NCBI RefSeq assembly: GCF_040222955.1
Contig: NZ_JAVKCA010000011.1
Location: 248,001 to 312,000 of the forward strand
DNA: 64,000 nucleotides
Origin: Marinoscillum sp040222955
GTDB taxonomy: Bacteria > Bacteroidota > Bacteroidia > Cytophagales > Cyclobacteriaceae
Direction of reading: 5' to 3'
Part shown: positions 62,676 to 64,000 of the stretch, piece by piece
How positions within the stretch are numbered: the stretch's first letter is position 1
Layout: each line of letters opens with the position of its first letter
Notes under the pieces: model-generated
Seen by the model: only the letters and a program-made list of their open reading frames with translations
Told to the model about the DNA's origin: nothing
The model's database searches: none
Translations under genes and position numbers: made by a program

Positions 62676-63469
62676 GTATCGACCTGGAACATATCGCTCA
62701 TCTTGTTGCCCGGCTCGCCAGAGATACCGGAGCATTCATCAGGCAGGAGGCAGCTGGGTTCTCTATGGAGCATGTGGAGCTGAAAGGAAAAAGTGATCTG
62801 GTGTCTTATGTGGACAAAGAGACCGAGAGGAAGCTTGTTACGGGTCTGAAGCAGATTTTACCAGAAGCCGGATACATCACTGAAGAAAACACCATTGTTC
62901 AGGACAGGAAGGCACATACCTGGGTCATTGATCCCCTGGATGGTACGACCAATTTTGTACATGGATTGCCAACGTATGCCATAAGTATAGGACTGATGGA
63001 GGGGGATGACGTGGTGGCCGGAGTGATCTATGAGATCAACCGGGATGAATGTTTTGTGGCCTGGAAAGGGGGCGGTTGTTTTCTGAATGATCAAAAAATT
63101 TCAGTCACACAGGCCAATGCCATCGGTGATAGTTTATTCGCTACAGGCTTTCCTGTTTATAATTTTGAGAAACTGGATGCTTACCTGGCCATTTTAAACG
63201 AGCTCATGAAAAATGCGCACGGTCTCAGAAGAGTGGGGAGTGCTGCGGTAGACATGGCCTACGTGGCTTGTGGTCGATATGAGGCCTTCTTTGAGTATAA
63301 CCTCAACCCCTGGGATGTAGCTGCCGGAGTGATCATTGTACAGGAAGCAGGGGGCACGGTTACTGATTTTCACGGGGGCAGTGAATTTTTATTTGGCCGT
63401 GAAATGGTGGCTGCCGGCCCGGTGCATCAGGAGTTGCTACAGGTGATCCAAAAACACTGGCACGCTTAA
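62672..63469 (+). CDS. Inositol monophosphatase family phosphatase
   Basis: 265 residues with the metal-binding motifs DPLDGTTNFVHGLP (about 87-100) and NPWDVAAGVIIVQEAGG (about 212-228), and ITEENT earlier as a third ligand site. Members dephosphorylate inositol phosphate, fructose-1,6-bisphosphate, NADP or 3'-phosphoadenosine phosphate; the exact substrate is not clear. It overlaps rsmI in the ATGA style. Its stop overlaps the stop of the convergent SPASM gene in TTAA (63466-63469), leaving no room for a terminator. Confidence 0.9.
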   Translation: MSIDLEHIAHLVARLARDTGAFIRQEAAGFSMEHVELKGKSDLVSYVDKETERKLVTGLKQILPEAGYITEENTIVQDRKAHTWVIDPLDGTTNFVHGLPTYAISIGLMEGDDVVAGVIYEINRDECFVAWKGGGCFLNDQKISVTQANAIGDSLFATGFPVYNFEKLDAYLAILNELMKNAHGLRRVGSAAVDMAYVACGRYEAFFEYNLNPWDVAAGVIIVQEAGGTVTDFHGGSEFLFGREMVAAGPVHQELLQVIQKHWHA

Positions 63470-64000
63470 GCCCAGACTTTTCCGCCTTCCGTGCAGTTTT
63501 TGCACATCTCTATCTCATCCCTTGAAGTGAGCAGCGTTTTTCTGAAAGAGGCATAGTCATCGGAATTCCAGATGTGTGCAAACGGCTGATTGGCGGCATT
63601 TCCCAATACATGATGTGCATCCTTATCAAAGCAACAAGGGACCACTTTACCGTCCCACGTGACCACACAGGAGTGCCACATTTTCCAGCATTCGTTCAGA
63701 AGCTTGTTTTTGAGCTGATAGGTGCCGTCTGGTTGCGGGGCATATCTGGAATATTTGTCCTGTGTAGGAATTAATTCATTTCCCTGGGCATAGTCATAGA
63801 TTTGGGCGGTTTTGAAGGCTACCTGATCCACGCCGTAGGCTCTGGCCATTTTCTTGATTTCCGGGATTTCGTGTTCATTCGGTCGGACTACCAGAAATTG
63901 CCAGACAACAAATGGAGTACGGGATTTCAGCGCTTTTTTCCATTTCAGAATGTTCTCAGTACCCTCCAGCACTTTTTTGAGCTCACCGGTTTTGCGGTAT
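63466..64000 (-). CDS. Radical SAM/SPASM domain protein (N-terminal part outside window)
   Basis: The frame is open to the right edge, so only the C-terminal 177 residues are visible. The C-terminus has the SPASM-type cysteines: CWKMWHSC, GKVVPCCFDKDAHH and MCKNCTEGG, which bind auxiliary iron-sulfur clusters. TPFVVWQFLVVRPNEHEIPEIKKMA is typical of the radical SAM barrel end. The N-terminal CX3CX2C that would bind the SAM cluster is not in the window. The function could be peptide or cofactor modification or an oxidoreductase role, unknown. The stop overlaps that of the inositol-phosphatase-family gene in TTAA. Confidence 0.85.
   Translation of the reverse strand, partial: YRKTGELKKVLEGTENILKWKKALKSRTPFVVWQFLVVRPNEHEIPEIKKMARAYGVDQVAFKTAQIYDYAQGNELIPTQDKYSRYAPQPDGTYQLKNKLLNECWKMWHSCVVTWDGKVVPCCFDKDAHHVLGNAANQPFAHIWNSDDYASFRKTLLTSRDEIEMCKNCTEGGKVWA

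Noticed and set aside
1..64000. tRNA, rRNA, riboswitch or phage attachment sites
   Set aside because: Intergenic gaps are short (under 150 bases) and none held a cloverleaf-like pattern, known riboswitch core or integrase gene.

Overview
The window comes from a member of the Bacteroidota, most likely a marine Cytophagales-type bacterium. The evidence is a SusC/SusD pair, TonB receptors paired with DUF4249 and DUF4302 lipoproteins, bacillithiol genes (bshC, ypdA, ytxJ), a fused alpha/beta E1 dehydrogenase, DUF6452/DUF6048 genes, and repeated promoter elements of the Bacteroidetes type (TAnnTTTG at -7, TTG or TTTG about 19 bases upstream). Coding density is very high. No stretch over 300 bases lacks a gene, and I saw no rRNA, tRNA, CRISPR array, IS element or prophage.

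Layout. 1-6446: the start of a GlmU-like nucleotidyltransferase (cut by the left edge), ribosomal protein L31B, an outer-membrane barrel, an MsbA-type ABC exporter, a small membrane protein with a poly-Asp tail, and YifB. 6449-10078: an AT-rich two-gene module on the minus strand, made of a 1000-residue N6-adenine DNA methylase and a 207-residue PD-(D/E)XK nuclease-like protein. This is the clearest accessory (probable restriction or defence) island. 10152-15367: a membrane protein, then a tight operon of ceramidase-like, D-threonine-aldolase-like, GH3 and bestrophin genes. 15364-23547: ABC permease, lipA, a beta-barrel-like protein, ytxJ, a secreted basic protein built of 16 PRYSxGxPF-type repeats, and the fused E1. 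23627-25347: M16 peptidase and ispF.

25348-32982: a nutrient-uptake operon (lipoprotein, SusC, SusD, HExxH metallohydrolase lipoprotein, DUF4302). 33078-38894: mnmD, Uma2, and a second uptake operon (TonB receptor, DUF4249 lipoprotein, MFS). 39006-43428: one operon rimO-bshC-formyl-THF cycloligase-ypdA that links bacillithiol synthesis and recycling. 43526-49895: DUF6452-DUF6048, recF-DUF721, pdhA, a TPR protein, ribH and lysC. 49909-53808: NhaD, glutamate-type dehydrogenase and anmK. 53848-59199: coaX, outer-membrane and TPR proteins, lptC, a 56-residue membrane protein and a CNNM/CBS protein. 59281-64000: PpiD-like isomerase, DUF493, pterin dehydratase, rsmI, an inositol-phosphatase-family gene, and a radical SAM/SPASM protein cut by the right edge.

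The best candidates for new biology are the methylase-nuclease pair, the PRYS repeat protein with its overlapping ytxJ, and an intrinsic terminator that overlaps the start of lptC. Starts were moved from the longest open frame where a promoter element, signal peptide or family N-terminus favoured a later codon. All functional calls are by eye, without database searches.
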